This document shows, in pieces, positions 49,101 to 59,242 of a stretch of DNA of 64,000 nt. The position numbers and the translations under genes are program-made. This stretch comes from Dillenia suffruticosa (Eukaryota; Streptophyta; Magnoliopsida; Dilleniales; Dilleniaceae): the NCBI GenBank assembly GCA_033439265.1, contig JAVTVX010000017.1:5427001-5491000 (forward strand), in the 5' to 3' direction. Below the pieces are notes generated by a model. The model did not search any database and was not told the DNA's origin. It saw only the letters and a list, made by a program, of their open reading frames with translations. Position 1 is the first letter of the stretch; the number at the start of each line of letters is the position of its first letter.

Positions 49101-49630
49101 AGTTTTCTGGTCATCCTCTACCCACCATTGATAATATTCTTTACAAATTTATAAAAAGGACATCCACATCTGTTTTTAAAGGGCTTTAAGATAAAGAAAG
49201 CTAAATGACAAGATATTCTATCCACTCAAAATATAGAAATTTGATAAGCCCTAAAACATCCCATCTGTCATTTTCAGAAGATTGGAATAGAGACCTCGCT
49301 GCGCACTCAAAAGAAAAATCTCAGAGAAGAAAAATATTCTCACTTTGCTATGAAACTGAACATGCCAAATGTTTCCGAGAATATCATAGATAACAAGTAA
49401 GCTAAGAACAACAAAAATTGGAGGGCAAAACTTGATTGACAATCCCATTAAAATATGATGTTCAATTCAAAACTTGTAAAGACAAAAATTAATAAGAATC
49501 AGTAAAGAAGGAAAAACTTACATTCCAATGCATTGAGAATTACCCAGATTAGGAAATCTTTCGATTCACCCGACTATGGAAAGACAAATTCAAGCAACAA
49601 TCTTCAATTCAAACACCAAAGAGAACGCCA
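46151..49630. other. Intergenic DNA, no gene recognised
   Basis: A frame of 81 codons at 46427-46672 is hydrophobic at its end, and others of 68-75 codons exist. None has a recognisable motif or plausible gene structure. A 13-base G run lies at 48653-48665 and a (TAA)n run near 48978-48994. The last part may be 3' UTR of the cold-shock protein gene. Confidence 0.45.
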
Positions 49631-49636
49631 TACACT

Positions 49637-50236
49637 TCAGTTCTGTTCCTTGAGACAATCCCTCGCAAAATGTCCTTGCTCTCCACAATTATAGCATCCC
49701 CCCCCTCTTCCTCCTCCTCCTCCTCCACCACCACCACCACCACCATATCTTCGACCACCATCGCCTCCTCCGCCGCCGGCGCCGCCACCGCTTCCCTGAT
49801 AACAGTCCCTAGCCAAATGGCCAATCCTTCCACAATTATAACACGCCGCTCCTCCACCACTTCCTACACTACTTCTCCCTCCTCTCCTTCCACTAAATCC
49901 ATAACCGCCGCCGTAACCGCCTCTATAACCGCCATAACGGCCATAACTACTACCGCCTCTTCCTCTCCCACCACCACCAAATCTTCTTCCACCTCCGCCT
50001 CCGCCGCTAAGTCTTTCGACATCCATTGCCTTCACGCGGCCATCTTCACTGCTCTCGATAGAGAACTCGACGGGTTCGCCTTCGTAGAGAGTGCGAAAAC
50101 CGTCGGATCTGATGGAGGATTGATGGACAAAAATGTCCTCCCCGCCGTCTTCCGGAGAAATGAATCCGAACCCTTTCTGGCCGCTGAACCACGTGACATT
50201 ACCCCTAGACCGCTTTCCCTCCGCCGCCATTGCCAT
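49637..50236 (-). CDS. Cold-shock-domain glycine-rich zinc-knuckle RNA-binding protein
   Basis: A single exon of 199 residues. The cold shock domain spans residues ~11-77 and contains RNP1 (KGFGFI, 21-26) and RNP2 (DIFVHQ, 34-39). A Gly/Arg/Tyr-rich linker follows, then a CCHC zinc knuckle [14 protein letters not shown] (132-145). A second Gly-rich stretch precedes a second knuckle [14 protein letters not shown] (181-194). This is the two-knuckle layout of Arabidopsis CSP2/CSP4 (GRP2-type), and the length agrees. These proteins bind single-stranded RNA and DNA, melt RNA secondary structure and act in cold acclimation and development, in nucleus and cytoplasm. The glycine stretches are encoded by triplet repeats (CTC/CAC on the plus strand near 49700-49745), so repeat length may vary. 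The start at 50236 ([14 protein letters not shown]) is the family's usual position. Confidence 0.96.
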   Translation of the reverse strand: MAMAAEGKRSRGNVTWFSGQKGFGFISPEDGGEDIFVHQSSIRSDGFRTLYEGEPVEFSIESSEDGRVKAMDVERLSGGGGGGRRFGGGGRGRGGSSYGRYGGYRGGYGGGYGFSGRRGGRSSVGSGGGAACYNCGRIGHLARDCYQGSGGGAGGGGGDGGRRYGGGGGGGGGGGGRGGGCYNCGEQGHFARDCLKEQN

Positions 50237-50359
50237 CTACGGAGATTCAAGAAAGATCGGGTGATTCTTTTATGGAAGCTTCAGGATTTCTTTTCTTTTT
50301 CAGAATTTAAGGGATCGATTCTTCTTCGCTGGGGGATGTGAAGTTTCATCTACCGCACA

Positions 50360-50379
50360 TCTCTCTCTCTCTCTCTCTG
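50360..50379. repeat. Short (CT)n run upstream of the cold-shock gene
   Basis: A run of CT dinucleotides in the presumed promoter or leader of the gene that starts at 50236. Similar tracts precede several other genes in the window. Confidence 0.7.
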
Positions 50380-50384
50380 ATTTG

Positions 50385-53300
50385 GAGTTGGAACGGAAGA
50401 GAATACACGGCAACGGGATACTGCGTGTTGTGTTTGGGGGATGGGCTCCGGATGTTAATAGGTGGGGGCCGAGATTGTTTTGGGGCGGTGGGCATTTCTT
50501 ACGTGTGCGTGCTGATGACGCTGATGGGCCTAATTAAATCTTACTTAAATTACTTCTGAGATAGTTGTCCCAGAAAGAAAAAATCAAATTTATAAATATC
50601 CCTCAACTTAGCTGAAATTCAAAAAAAAAAAAAAAAAAAAACCTAATTTAAAAATATATAAATATATTAAAATTTCTCTACGAAAATGTATAAAATATAC
50701 CCTCCTACTTTTTGGCTGTTTTCATTTATTAAATTAATAAAAAATTAACTTTTTTCGTTAAAAATTTGCGAGTAAGAAATCCAGCTCTCAATTTCTCTCT
50801 GTTTTTTTTTTAATTATATTGGAATTTGAATTTAAGAGCATCGAATTAGGCGAATTAGGCGAGGAATTGTGATGACTAGGGTGTCCACTTGGTTCCACTT
50901 GAATAGCTGCAGGAAAATCCATGGATTCCGATGACTGCTTACATGGGGCAACACAAGGAGTCTTGGAAGCCAATAACTTGGTCAACTGACAATAACGTAT
51001 CCCGTAAAGGTTTCAAGTTCGAGGCGACCGTGTAACCAAAAAAAAAACAGAGAGAGAGAGTCTTGGAAAGTTAAAATTGAGGTTGAAATCATGTTCATGA
51101 AAAGGATTGCTTCTCTCCTAGGCAACGAAGCTCTGTAGCCATGGTAAATTCCGGCAAAGGGGATTGTTTCAGATGGCGGAAAAGTGAATTCAAGGGTGAA
51201 AATAGAAGAGATGAGAAACATCAACGAATCCAGTTCAGGGGAGGAGAGATGATGACGGAAGAACAGCGAACTGGTAGATGACGGCGAATACGGGGAAAAG
51301 TTAGCAAGGACTCCGCAATTGATGATTGGAGAAATCGAAAGCGATTAAAGGTTGAAGAATAGCAAATGAAAGTGATTGAAGACAAATGAATAGAAGCAAT
51401 CTTCTTCTTCTTCATCATCATAATCTGATTTGAAATCTCTCTCTCTCTCGATCTGGATTTTTCTGATCAACAGTTCTCGATTCCTCTCTCCCTCAGACAT
51501 ATCTCTCTCTCTCTCCCCCACGTGTGCAAAATTCCACACGCCACCATCATCGTCATGAATCCATGTAGCTCCTTTCCTTTTCTTCTTCAATTCAAGCTGA
51601 TTTCTGACCAAAACTATTGATTGAAGACTGAAAACCATCCTATCAACCTTAGATTCCGTTTCCCATCTCCGATTTCATCATCTCTCACTAGAAAATTCAT
51701 CTGTGCACCAGCACTGCGTTCAACTACCACCGGTAAGCTTCGCTTTGAAAAATTAGAGCTCATAATCACTTTGTTCTTCTATGTGATCATTCTTATCACT
51801 TTATTCCATTTATTCGTTTTCTCTCTCGTTTGTCATTAATTTCGACCTCAAGCTTCATACACCGGCGACAAGACCCAGAACTTCAAATTTAAGCTCTGAA
51901 TCAGTTCATCTTCGTCTTTTGAACTCGAAAAAAGGCCAAGTTGAGGAGATGTCTTGGGATTTCTGGGCAGAGATGGGTAGATAGAGATACAACATTTTCT
52001 TTCTTTTTATTTTTCTTTTTTTATTAAGATTGAATTTTTTATCCTAAATTTTTTAAATAAAAAAATTAATTTTTAATATTTTTATTAATTTAACAAATAA
52101 AAAAAGATGAAAAGATTCATTTTATATATTTTCATAATTGAAGGAAAATATTTTTTTAATTTAGAAGATTTTTTTTATTTTACATATAATTAAGAGGGTA
52201 TTTTTTATTTTTTTAATTCATAATTACACAATTATAAGTTTAATACTTTGACAACAAGAGGATTACTTGCAAAATGACTCCGAGTCTATCAAATTACGAC
52301 CCTTTTACATTTGTCAATGTAATGATGAATTAATCCAAATCTTTAAGGGGTACCGGCAATTCCACGATGGGATAAGCCTCTTCCTATCACACTCAGAAAG
52401 AGTCGCAACGACCATAGCCCCGACTTCCTTATCCCCCCCCCCCCACCCCCCGACCAAAAAAAAAACAATTCTTAAATAAATTTACTAATATAAGTGAAAT
52501 TTAAACGATACATTTAATTTTGATGTTTTCGATAAATACCTATGGCTTCGTTTGTTCCAACCTCCAACCTTGTTTTCCTTTAATATCCCTATTAGGATTT
52601 TATAGTACATTTTTGGACTAGACCAACATTCAAGATGAAAGTTAATGCTAAACCCATTCTTTTAAAAAATTAAAAATATCAAGTCAAGCCTCGCCCAGCC
52701 ATGGTCAAGACCAGGGTTGGTAGTTCTTTGAACACAAGGCAATGGATGAGTCAAATGATTAAAAGCAAAGTAGTTTAAACTTACCGACAGCTAATAGATT
52801 AAAAATATTATACATAAAATCAAAAAATTTGATTTTAAAGAATTTATCTAAAATATATTAATCAAAAAACTAGGTTTTCCTTTATTTTGCAAGAGACTGG
52901 TATAAAATGAGACAAGTTTTTTTTTTCATATTTATAAAATATTTAAAAATTAAAATATCATTAATTAATACAAATCTCACATTATAGTTCAATTTAATTA
53001 TAAAATAAAATTTTTAACTGCTGCAAGTCTCAAACTCTAGTTCACATAAAAATCTGATAAAATCCAAATATTAAAACAAACACCTGAAATATAGAAATTG
53101 TTACCATACAATCACTTAAAATATAAATAGTCAGGTACTAAAAGAAACATTAGAATTAATAGTACCCAAAAAAAAAAACATTAGAATTAAATTATTTTTT
53201 AATTCTTTGTATAACTTAAATAATTTATATATATATTTTTAAATTATCCCTATTTACGGGATGGGATGAGAATTATCGATTTGGCAAAGGTAAAACGATT

Positions 53301-53600
53301 TTAGTTCCGTAAAAAGCGATTTTTTTAAAATGCATTCCCATTCTTGTCCACTACCCAAAAAAAAAAAAAAGGAAAAAAAAATTCTACCGAGCAGAACAGG
53401 ACGGTTTTGCTGGTACGGGTCAAGCTCACCCCTAAAAGTTTAATGTCGCTGAACCCCAACATAGCCCAAAAGAGAAGGCCCAACACCAGCGAGTTTGAAC
53501 CGCATAATTCTATTGGCTCCCTCAAAAATGAGGTCTTAAATTCATGAGCCCAATCAGACAGAAATCAACCATCCATTCTCCCTTAATTCCCAAGTTCGGA
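50385..53600. other. Intergenic DNA, no confident gene
   Basis: AT-rich outside 50800-51960. The exon-like piece at 51621-51732 is listed separately. A 12-base C run lies at 52433-52444, followed by more C. Minus-strand frames at 50788-51638 (65-97 codons) include GA-repeat translation and no family motif. Confidence 0.45.
51621..51732 (+). other. Exon-like frame of unknown identity
   Basis: An ATG frame of 37 codons rich in Ser, Arg and Pro (RFRFPSPISSSLTRKF) ends at a good donor (CCG then GTAAGC). The composition resembles the start of a plastid transit peptide. No downstream exon could be joined, and upstream codons soon hit a stop. It could be a relic first exon or chance. Confidence 0.2.
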
Positions 53601-53604
53601 CAAA

Positions 53605-53765
53605 CTCTTTTAAATTTAGCGATTAAATACTATTTCTTTTTAATTAAAAATCTCAAATTCAAATCATAAAAATAACGAAAAAAAAAATTTAAGAGAGCCA
53701 ACCCAAAAATAAATCTCACAGTATTCGAATTAAATTAATTAGATAAAACCCCGATACTAGGCGGA
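53605..53765 (+). mobile_element. Diverged SINE copy
   Basis: It contains an A-box-like TTAGCGATTAAATA, a B-box-like CAAATTCAAATCA, then GAGAGCCAACCC, CAGTATTCGAATTAAATTAA, TAGATAAAACCCCGATAC. This follows the order of the better-preserved element at 57717-57888 (GAGAGTCAACCTC, CGGTGTTCGGATTGGATTAA, AAGATAAAATCCAGATAC). Possible target duplication: ACAAACTCTTTT against AAAAACTCTGTT, imperfect. Confidence 0.55.
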
Positions 53766-56530
53766 AGCGGAAAAACTCTGTTTGGTTTTGTAAAATTGCA
53801 AGTTTAATGTGTTTGTTTATAAAGATTGATTACTAAAGAAAAACTCTCTATCTCTCTAAATATGAAAAATTTTATAAAAGCATTTAGAGAGATCGGTTAT
53901 TCCTCTCTTTATTTTTTTCTTCCAAAGTCGGGTTACTTTTTTTTTTTTTTTTATATCAATCGATATGTGAACTCATACTCTAATTAATCCGATTTAAATA
54001 TTATTGTGTCTAATTTAAGGAGAGCTCTCATAATATAGTTTTTTTATTTTTAAATTTTAAATTCGATATTTAATTAAAAAATTTATATTTTTATTTATTA
54101 AATCAATCGGCACAATGGGATACTGTTCCTTTTTTGAAGGTATGGTAGGGGTGTGGGCGAGTGCGAACGTCTTCGACCTCTGGGACCTTTTGGTACCTTG
54201 CGATTTTCCCATTTTTAGCCTATGGGTACCTTGCCATGTTCCCTATTTTCTTTTTTTGTCTTTTCTAATTTCATTGCTCTCTTTTTATTACATCTAATCT
54301 AGCTGATTACGACCAATCACTAAAATGCCTCATTATGTATTGATTTAAAAGAGTGGTTGTATTGTATCCTCTTCGCTGGAGATTGATTTTGCTTTGATCT
54401 AGCTGGGTTGTGAGGTCGTATTCTGTGACATCCTCAATTTTTTTTTTTTTTTCTTTTAGTTATAACGCCAAACTGATATGGGCTGCGATGTTGTGGTGCG
54501 CATGAACCGGGCAGACGGGGCAAAGAATGGGCCGGTCTATGAACAAAGTTCAGGGAACAAAAAAATTGCCATTTCTTTTGCCCTGGGTGTAAATCGGATC
54601 GGTCACGGGGTTACGTCCGTCAAATCAAAAGAAAAAAGAGGGCCGGGGGGGGGGGTGTTGTTTCGAAAGTCTTTAAAGGCGCAAATGAAAACTTGGACAT
54701 GACCAACGTACGACTCGGGAATAGAGTTAGAATTTTTTGTCTTGAAGGGTCAAACAAGAACAAAATATAGAAGCGTTATAATAAAAAAGAATAAACATAT
54801 ACCAAATGAAAAAAAAAAAGAGTTTAATTAAGTTAGACTCTTAATTCTTCCATAATATTTAAATTATCATGTCATTGGCATATCATTAATATTTTTTCTC
54901 AATATTAATAAAAAATAAAATATTCAAATACAAAAAAAAACCCCAAAAAAAAATTACACGTGCACATATATGTTAACATGTACGTATTTATATATGGTAT
55001 AGAGGGAGAGAAGGGTCTAGACACTGGGATCACAAAGGACAAAAAAAATTAAAATAAATATTATGATTTTCTACCATTCTCATATGTATATATTCACATA
55101 ATTTGTGACAATTGGATTATCATTCAATAATTATAAATTTTATAAAATACTTCCAAGTAAAAGATATTTCATCATGGGATGACAAACCGTGAGGGGTATA
55201 GAAAAATTGTACAGATAATTGGATCCTTCTTTATTAAAAAAAAATAATAAGAGAGATAAAATTTTGGGGAGTAGGGGCCATGGCCCTACCTCTCTCTCTC
55301 TCTGTTTTTTTATTCACAATCCGAGTCTATTATAAGAGAAATAGGGATTGATACTACTTGAATTAAAACTCGTTGGTTTTATAATCTAAGCGTTGTGGGG
55401 ATCAAAAAATTTAGTCTATTTTTCGATTTGTGCGTGTCATGGTTAAATTTGTGCGTGCCACTTGAGCATAAGCCTCTCTCTTTTACATGATTAAATTTGT
55501 TAAATTATTTTGTATTTAAAAAAAAATGGACCGACTATATTAATACTATGTCAATATTATATTAGTTTTAAATTAACTTATTTTCGATCAGAAAATTCAT
55601 TCATTAACATTTTTTTATTAAAAATAGTTTAAAGTTAATTTAAGATAAAAAATAATTATAATAATTTAAAATCAAAATCATTTTATATTTTTAACACCCG
55701 GTAATTTTGGGAGAATAAAATGATTTTAGGTGATGGGATGCGGATGCCCTCTGATAAAATGGCCGGATTGCCCGCACGCAGCACAATGTGTGAAATGGTG
55801 TGGCTCTTGTCCTCTTCAACGATCAAATCTAATCAAATCCCAAATCTAATCAAATCCATGACCATGCTTTCGGATGACTTTCGAGTACCACCATAATTGG
55901 AAGAGACAAATCTTGGGATGCAAGTTTTCAATCGGTCCAGCAATAGCACTTTCCTTTCCATAATTGCACCTCACCATGTTTTTAGGGTTTATGGATTTCT
56001 TAAGGTCAAGATCACCGTTTCCAATAGTGACGGTCAGAGGAATTTTGGAGGTAGCGATTGAAGTCAATAAAAACCAGAGAAATTAAGGTTTTGGATTTTT
56101 GGATCTTCATTGTTAGTCAAAAAGCGTGTCTAATAAATTTCTAAGGGTAAGATGCTAATCTCACTCAAAATTAAGCTTGTATAAATTTCTTCCTATTTTC
56201 AAATCCATCCTTACCCTTGGGTTGTTTTTAAAATCGGATTGGACAAGTTAGAATCGTTTTATAATATGACTCGATTTTTACTATTAAAATGAATAAAATC
56301 AAAATTAATTAAAATTATTTAAAATTGGTAAACTATTTAAATCGATACAAAGAAAAAATAAATTTATTTTTTATAGAGATATATGAATCTTATTTTATTT
56401 TAATATATAATATATAAATTATATATATAATATCATAATGATATTATTTAATTCATAAAATAATCTTATTAATTAACTAATGAATCGATAGATCGATCTC
56501 GTTTACCTATTCGATTTTAAGAACTTTGCC
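53766..56530. other. Intergenic DNA with SINE debris
   Basis: Besides the SINE at 53940-54115, it holds frames at 54478-54702 (74 codons) and 55846-56067 (73 codons) without family resemblance, a G run near 54644-54653 and abundant A/T tracts. Nothing else could be supported. Confidence 0.45.
53940..54115 (-). mobile_element. SINE copy, minus orientation
   Basis: A long T run (53938-53952, the reversed A tail) is followed by ATATCAATCGATATGTGAAC, CTAATTAATCCGATTTAAAT and GGAGAGCTCTCATAATATAG. On the minus strand this matches the tail order of the element at 58519-58710. Weak flanking similarity (GGGTTACT against GGGATACT) may be an old target duplication. Confidence 0.55.
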
Positions 56531-56533
56531 TTA

Positions 56534-56760
56534 GGGAAGGCAAGATAGACTCATTCGATCAACAAAACGTGGAGTCGAAACCCCTAGAATTATCGGGCTT
56601 CCTGAAGGCAAGGCAACATTTCAAGCCTCATTCGGTCAATAAAACGTGGAGTCGAAACGTGTAGAATTATTGGGCTTCCTGAAGGCAAGGCAATGTTTCA
56701 AGCCTCATTTGGTCAACAAAACGTGGAGTCGAAACCCCCAGAATTACTGGGCTTCCTGAT
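56534..56760. repeat. 77-bp tandem repeat, three copies
   Basis: The phrase AAAACGTGGAGTCGAAAC starts at 56564, 56641 and 56718, a constant 77-bp spacing. Each is followed by a TAGAATTATYGGGCTTCCTG-like stretch (third copy CAGAATTACTGGGCTTCCTG). Copies 2 and 3 are preceded by AAGGCAAGGCAA and TTTCAAGCCTCATT; the first copy is shorter at its left end. The array ends about 250 bp upstream of the presumed transcription start region of the FEX gene. Confidence 0.93.
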
Positions 56761-57716
56761 GCCCAAGTGGGCCCGCCCCATCACCTAATGTCAAGCGCCT
56801 TGAAATCGACCGTCCGCGTAAACAAAAGCCACTAAAGATGAGAGGGAGAGAGACGGAGAGAAGCTCGCAAGCGATTGTACGAGAAAGAAGATGACCCATT
56901 TGTAACTCGTGTCGTGGCAGTCAAGTAAAGGGGCGCCGCCCCCAAACGAGCCCAAAACGACGTTTTTCCATTTCAAGCTCTCTTTCTCTCCCTCTCTTCG
57001 TCGATCAAATTTACTTCTCAAAAATTCCCTCTCGTGTCTCGTGCCACATTGTGGGAACGAGAGGAGAGAGTGAGTTCGTTTCCCCTCGACCAACGTGATC
57101 TCCGGCAACAATAAAATAGAGAGGAGTGGCTTGGCGACGCCGTTCTTGGTACTATCTCTCTTTCTCTCTCAAAAATTTCAATTGTTTAATTTAATCCAGT
57201 ATGATCGGTATGCCCTTTTCTTTCGCCTGTAATTTTTTTGGTGCCATGGAACACTTTCCGCCGACCGTATCCAGAGCCACTAATCCGATCGTAGCCGCGG
57301 TCTCTTTTACCTGTAATTTACTTTGCAAGTTTGCGGTCTTAGTGGAGAGCAAATCTCCACTCAGCCCGTAACCTGTTATGTGATTGATGGAATGGAAGTG
57401 CTGTCGCTCTCTTTGTCTCTCTTATGTCTTTTGTTCTAAAGTTATAATAAATTATCTCTGATGTGGGGTTCCACCTAACATTCTTATAAAAACCCAATTA
57501 AATTATTGTTTTCATTTACCTAATAGATAAAAAAGGAAAGTCATAGTTTGTGTTTGTGGAGGACAAATTTGCTTCTTCAATTGTAGGGCTCCACATTATG
57601 TCATTGCCCAAATATGGATGTTTTACTTTGCAAAAGCGATTAGTTACATAGATTAATGTAAATTTATTCCTATATTGGCAATTTGCGATCTTATTGATAT
57701 TGATACAAGCTTGTGA

Positions 57717-57888
57717 CGAAACTCCATGGTGTAACAGTAGCGTACTGCACTCCCTTAACCATAGGTCTCGGTTCGAGCCATGAGAATGGAAAAATGATAT
57801 TTGAGAGAGTCAACCTCTTGATGGGTCCCACGGTGTTCGGATTGGATTAATAAGATAAAATCCAGATACCATTGGTGGAAACAAAAAA
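57717..57888 (+). mobile_element. tRNA-derived SINE in the FEX leader intron
   Basis: TGATATTGATACAAGCTTG (57695-57713) and TGATATTGATACTAGCTTG (57889-57907) form a 19-bp target duplication with one mismatch. The head resembles a tRNA gene: A box TGGTGTAACAGTAGCG near 57727 and B box GGTTCGAGCC near 57770. The body continues GAGAGTCAACCTC, GATTGGATTAATAAGATAAA, ATCCAGATACCATTGGTGG and a short A tail. Confidence 0.85.
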
Positions 57889-58518
57889 TGATATTGATAC
57901 TAGCTTGAGAGTCCTCTTCCCCGGTTGAATAGGATCATAGGACCTTCCTTTCTATATTTCCTTGTGATTAGGATCATAATCTGATTTTCTTGACACACGA
58001 AAACCTGGTTGTTACACACAGTATGAATTCATGTGCCCAGGGCTCAAGTCACCCCTTATCAATCTTTTTTGCCTTTTTTTATTAAAAAAATCAAAGCATA
58101 CCTCTTTGCCGTCACAAAGTTTGAACAGTCTACTATGTTCTTCCCTTGCTAAACTATTATTTAAGATTAGTGATCAGTATATACGCATCAAACTTATACA
58201 CCCATATATGTTGTTGTGTACACAAGAACATGGCGACACTTGATGTACAATCAAACAAAACAGTGGCATATAAATTTTATGTTTATGTAAAAGCAATTTC
58301 TTTCTTTTTTTTTTTTGGGGAATTGTAAACCCTGTTATTCATCACATCGGTTGTTTGTACTTTTCCCAGTATCGTGCCTTGCGCTGCTTAGAGTGATTTT
58401 TGGTTTCACCATTTCATAAGCTACATAAAAGGCCCATGATAAGTATCTAATGGTCATTTTATATACATTTAACAGTTTTCAAGACTTGGGTCAGTGTGGT
58501 CAACAACATTGTTTACCA

Positions 58519-58710
58519 CCGACAGACAATTGGCATAGTAGAATATGGTGGCAGGTCGCTTAATCAAATTCTCGAATTCGACTCGCGACTTGGGCATGTA
58601 AAAAACTACGTTGGGAGAGTAGCCTCCTTAAATGCGTCACTGCAAATCCTGAACCAGATTAATCGGAGTATGGTTCCGGATACCGGTTGGCATAATACCA
58701 AAAAAAAAAA
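58519..58710 (+). mobile_element. tRNA-derived SINE in the FEX leader intron, perfect 16-bp target duplication
   Basis: ACAACATTGTTTACCA is exact at 58503-58518 and 58711-58726. Inside are an A box TGGCATAGTAG (58531), a B box GAATTCGACTC near 58574, GGGAGAGTAGCCTCC, CAGATTAATCGGAGTATG, GGATACCGGTTGG and an A tail of about 12. It shares body and tail motifs with the element at 57717-57888 but has a different head. The perfect duplication suggests a young insertion. Confidence 0.88.
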
Positions 58711-59242
58711 ACAACATTGTTTACCATGTGAATCATAGGAGATGCTCCGACGAATTTCCAAATTCCCAAATAGTCTTTTATATTGTATGTATGGAACATT
58801 GATATCTTTTAGATATAGAAAATTGCTCTGAGGATTAAGGAACACGATCTACAGATGGTGAACTGTGTGCATATCTTCAAGTCCAACTGGCAGTCATTTA
58901 TTTTTGAGTAGTTTTGCATGTTCTCCTATCTTGTCATTATATGAGTTATATGGATTCAAATTCTGAATAAGGATATTTCTAGTTTGTTCCAAACTTGGCT
59001 TTGCTGCTGTAAGAGTCTGAATAGGTGGGATCATTGAATTGCTTGGTTTGTCTTTAGTAATTATAGACATTGAGGTTCAGTAGTAAATGTCGTGAGTAAA
59101 GACAATGGCATTTATACTGTTGTTAATTCGTTATCATAACCGTCCTTGCCATTTTGATCTTTGATTTTTTTTTTTAGAATCTTAACTTTGTCTTTCCTAA
59201 TCCTGAAATTATTTTAATGTGCATTGGCATTGAAGACAGGTA

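Larger units (their letters stand above)
56790..59242 (+). promoter_or_regulatory. Promoter, leader exon and leader intron of the FEX gene
   Basis: The CT-rich block at 56970-57175 has the look of a plant core promoter and leader. The coding exon begins just after an acceptor (GAAGACAG at 59232-59239, three bases before the ATG), so a leader exon must lie upstream, probably near 57050-57150, with an intron of about 2 kb. The exact leader donor could not be fixed. Two SINEs sit in this intron. A short hairpin GTGGAGA/TCTCCAC lies at 57342-57360. Confidence 0.5.

Noticed and set aside
49670..50341. Long Ser/Thr-rich plus-strand frame (223 codons)
   Set aside because: It is antisense to the cold-shock-domain gene; the Ser/Thr runs are the complement of glycine codons.
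56534..56760. CRISPR-like array
   Set aside because: Three adjacent 77-bp units without spacer structure in plant nuclear DNA; a simple tandem duplication.
57720..57790. Possible tRNA gene
   Set aside because: Good A and B boxes, but no cloverleaf acceptor pairing; the flanking target duplication and tail show it is a SINE head.
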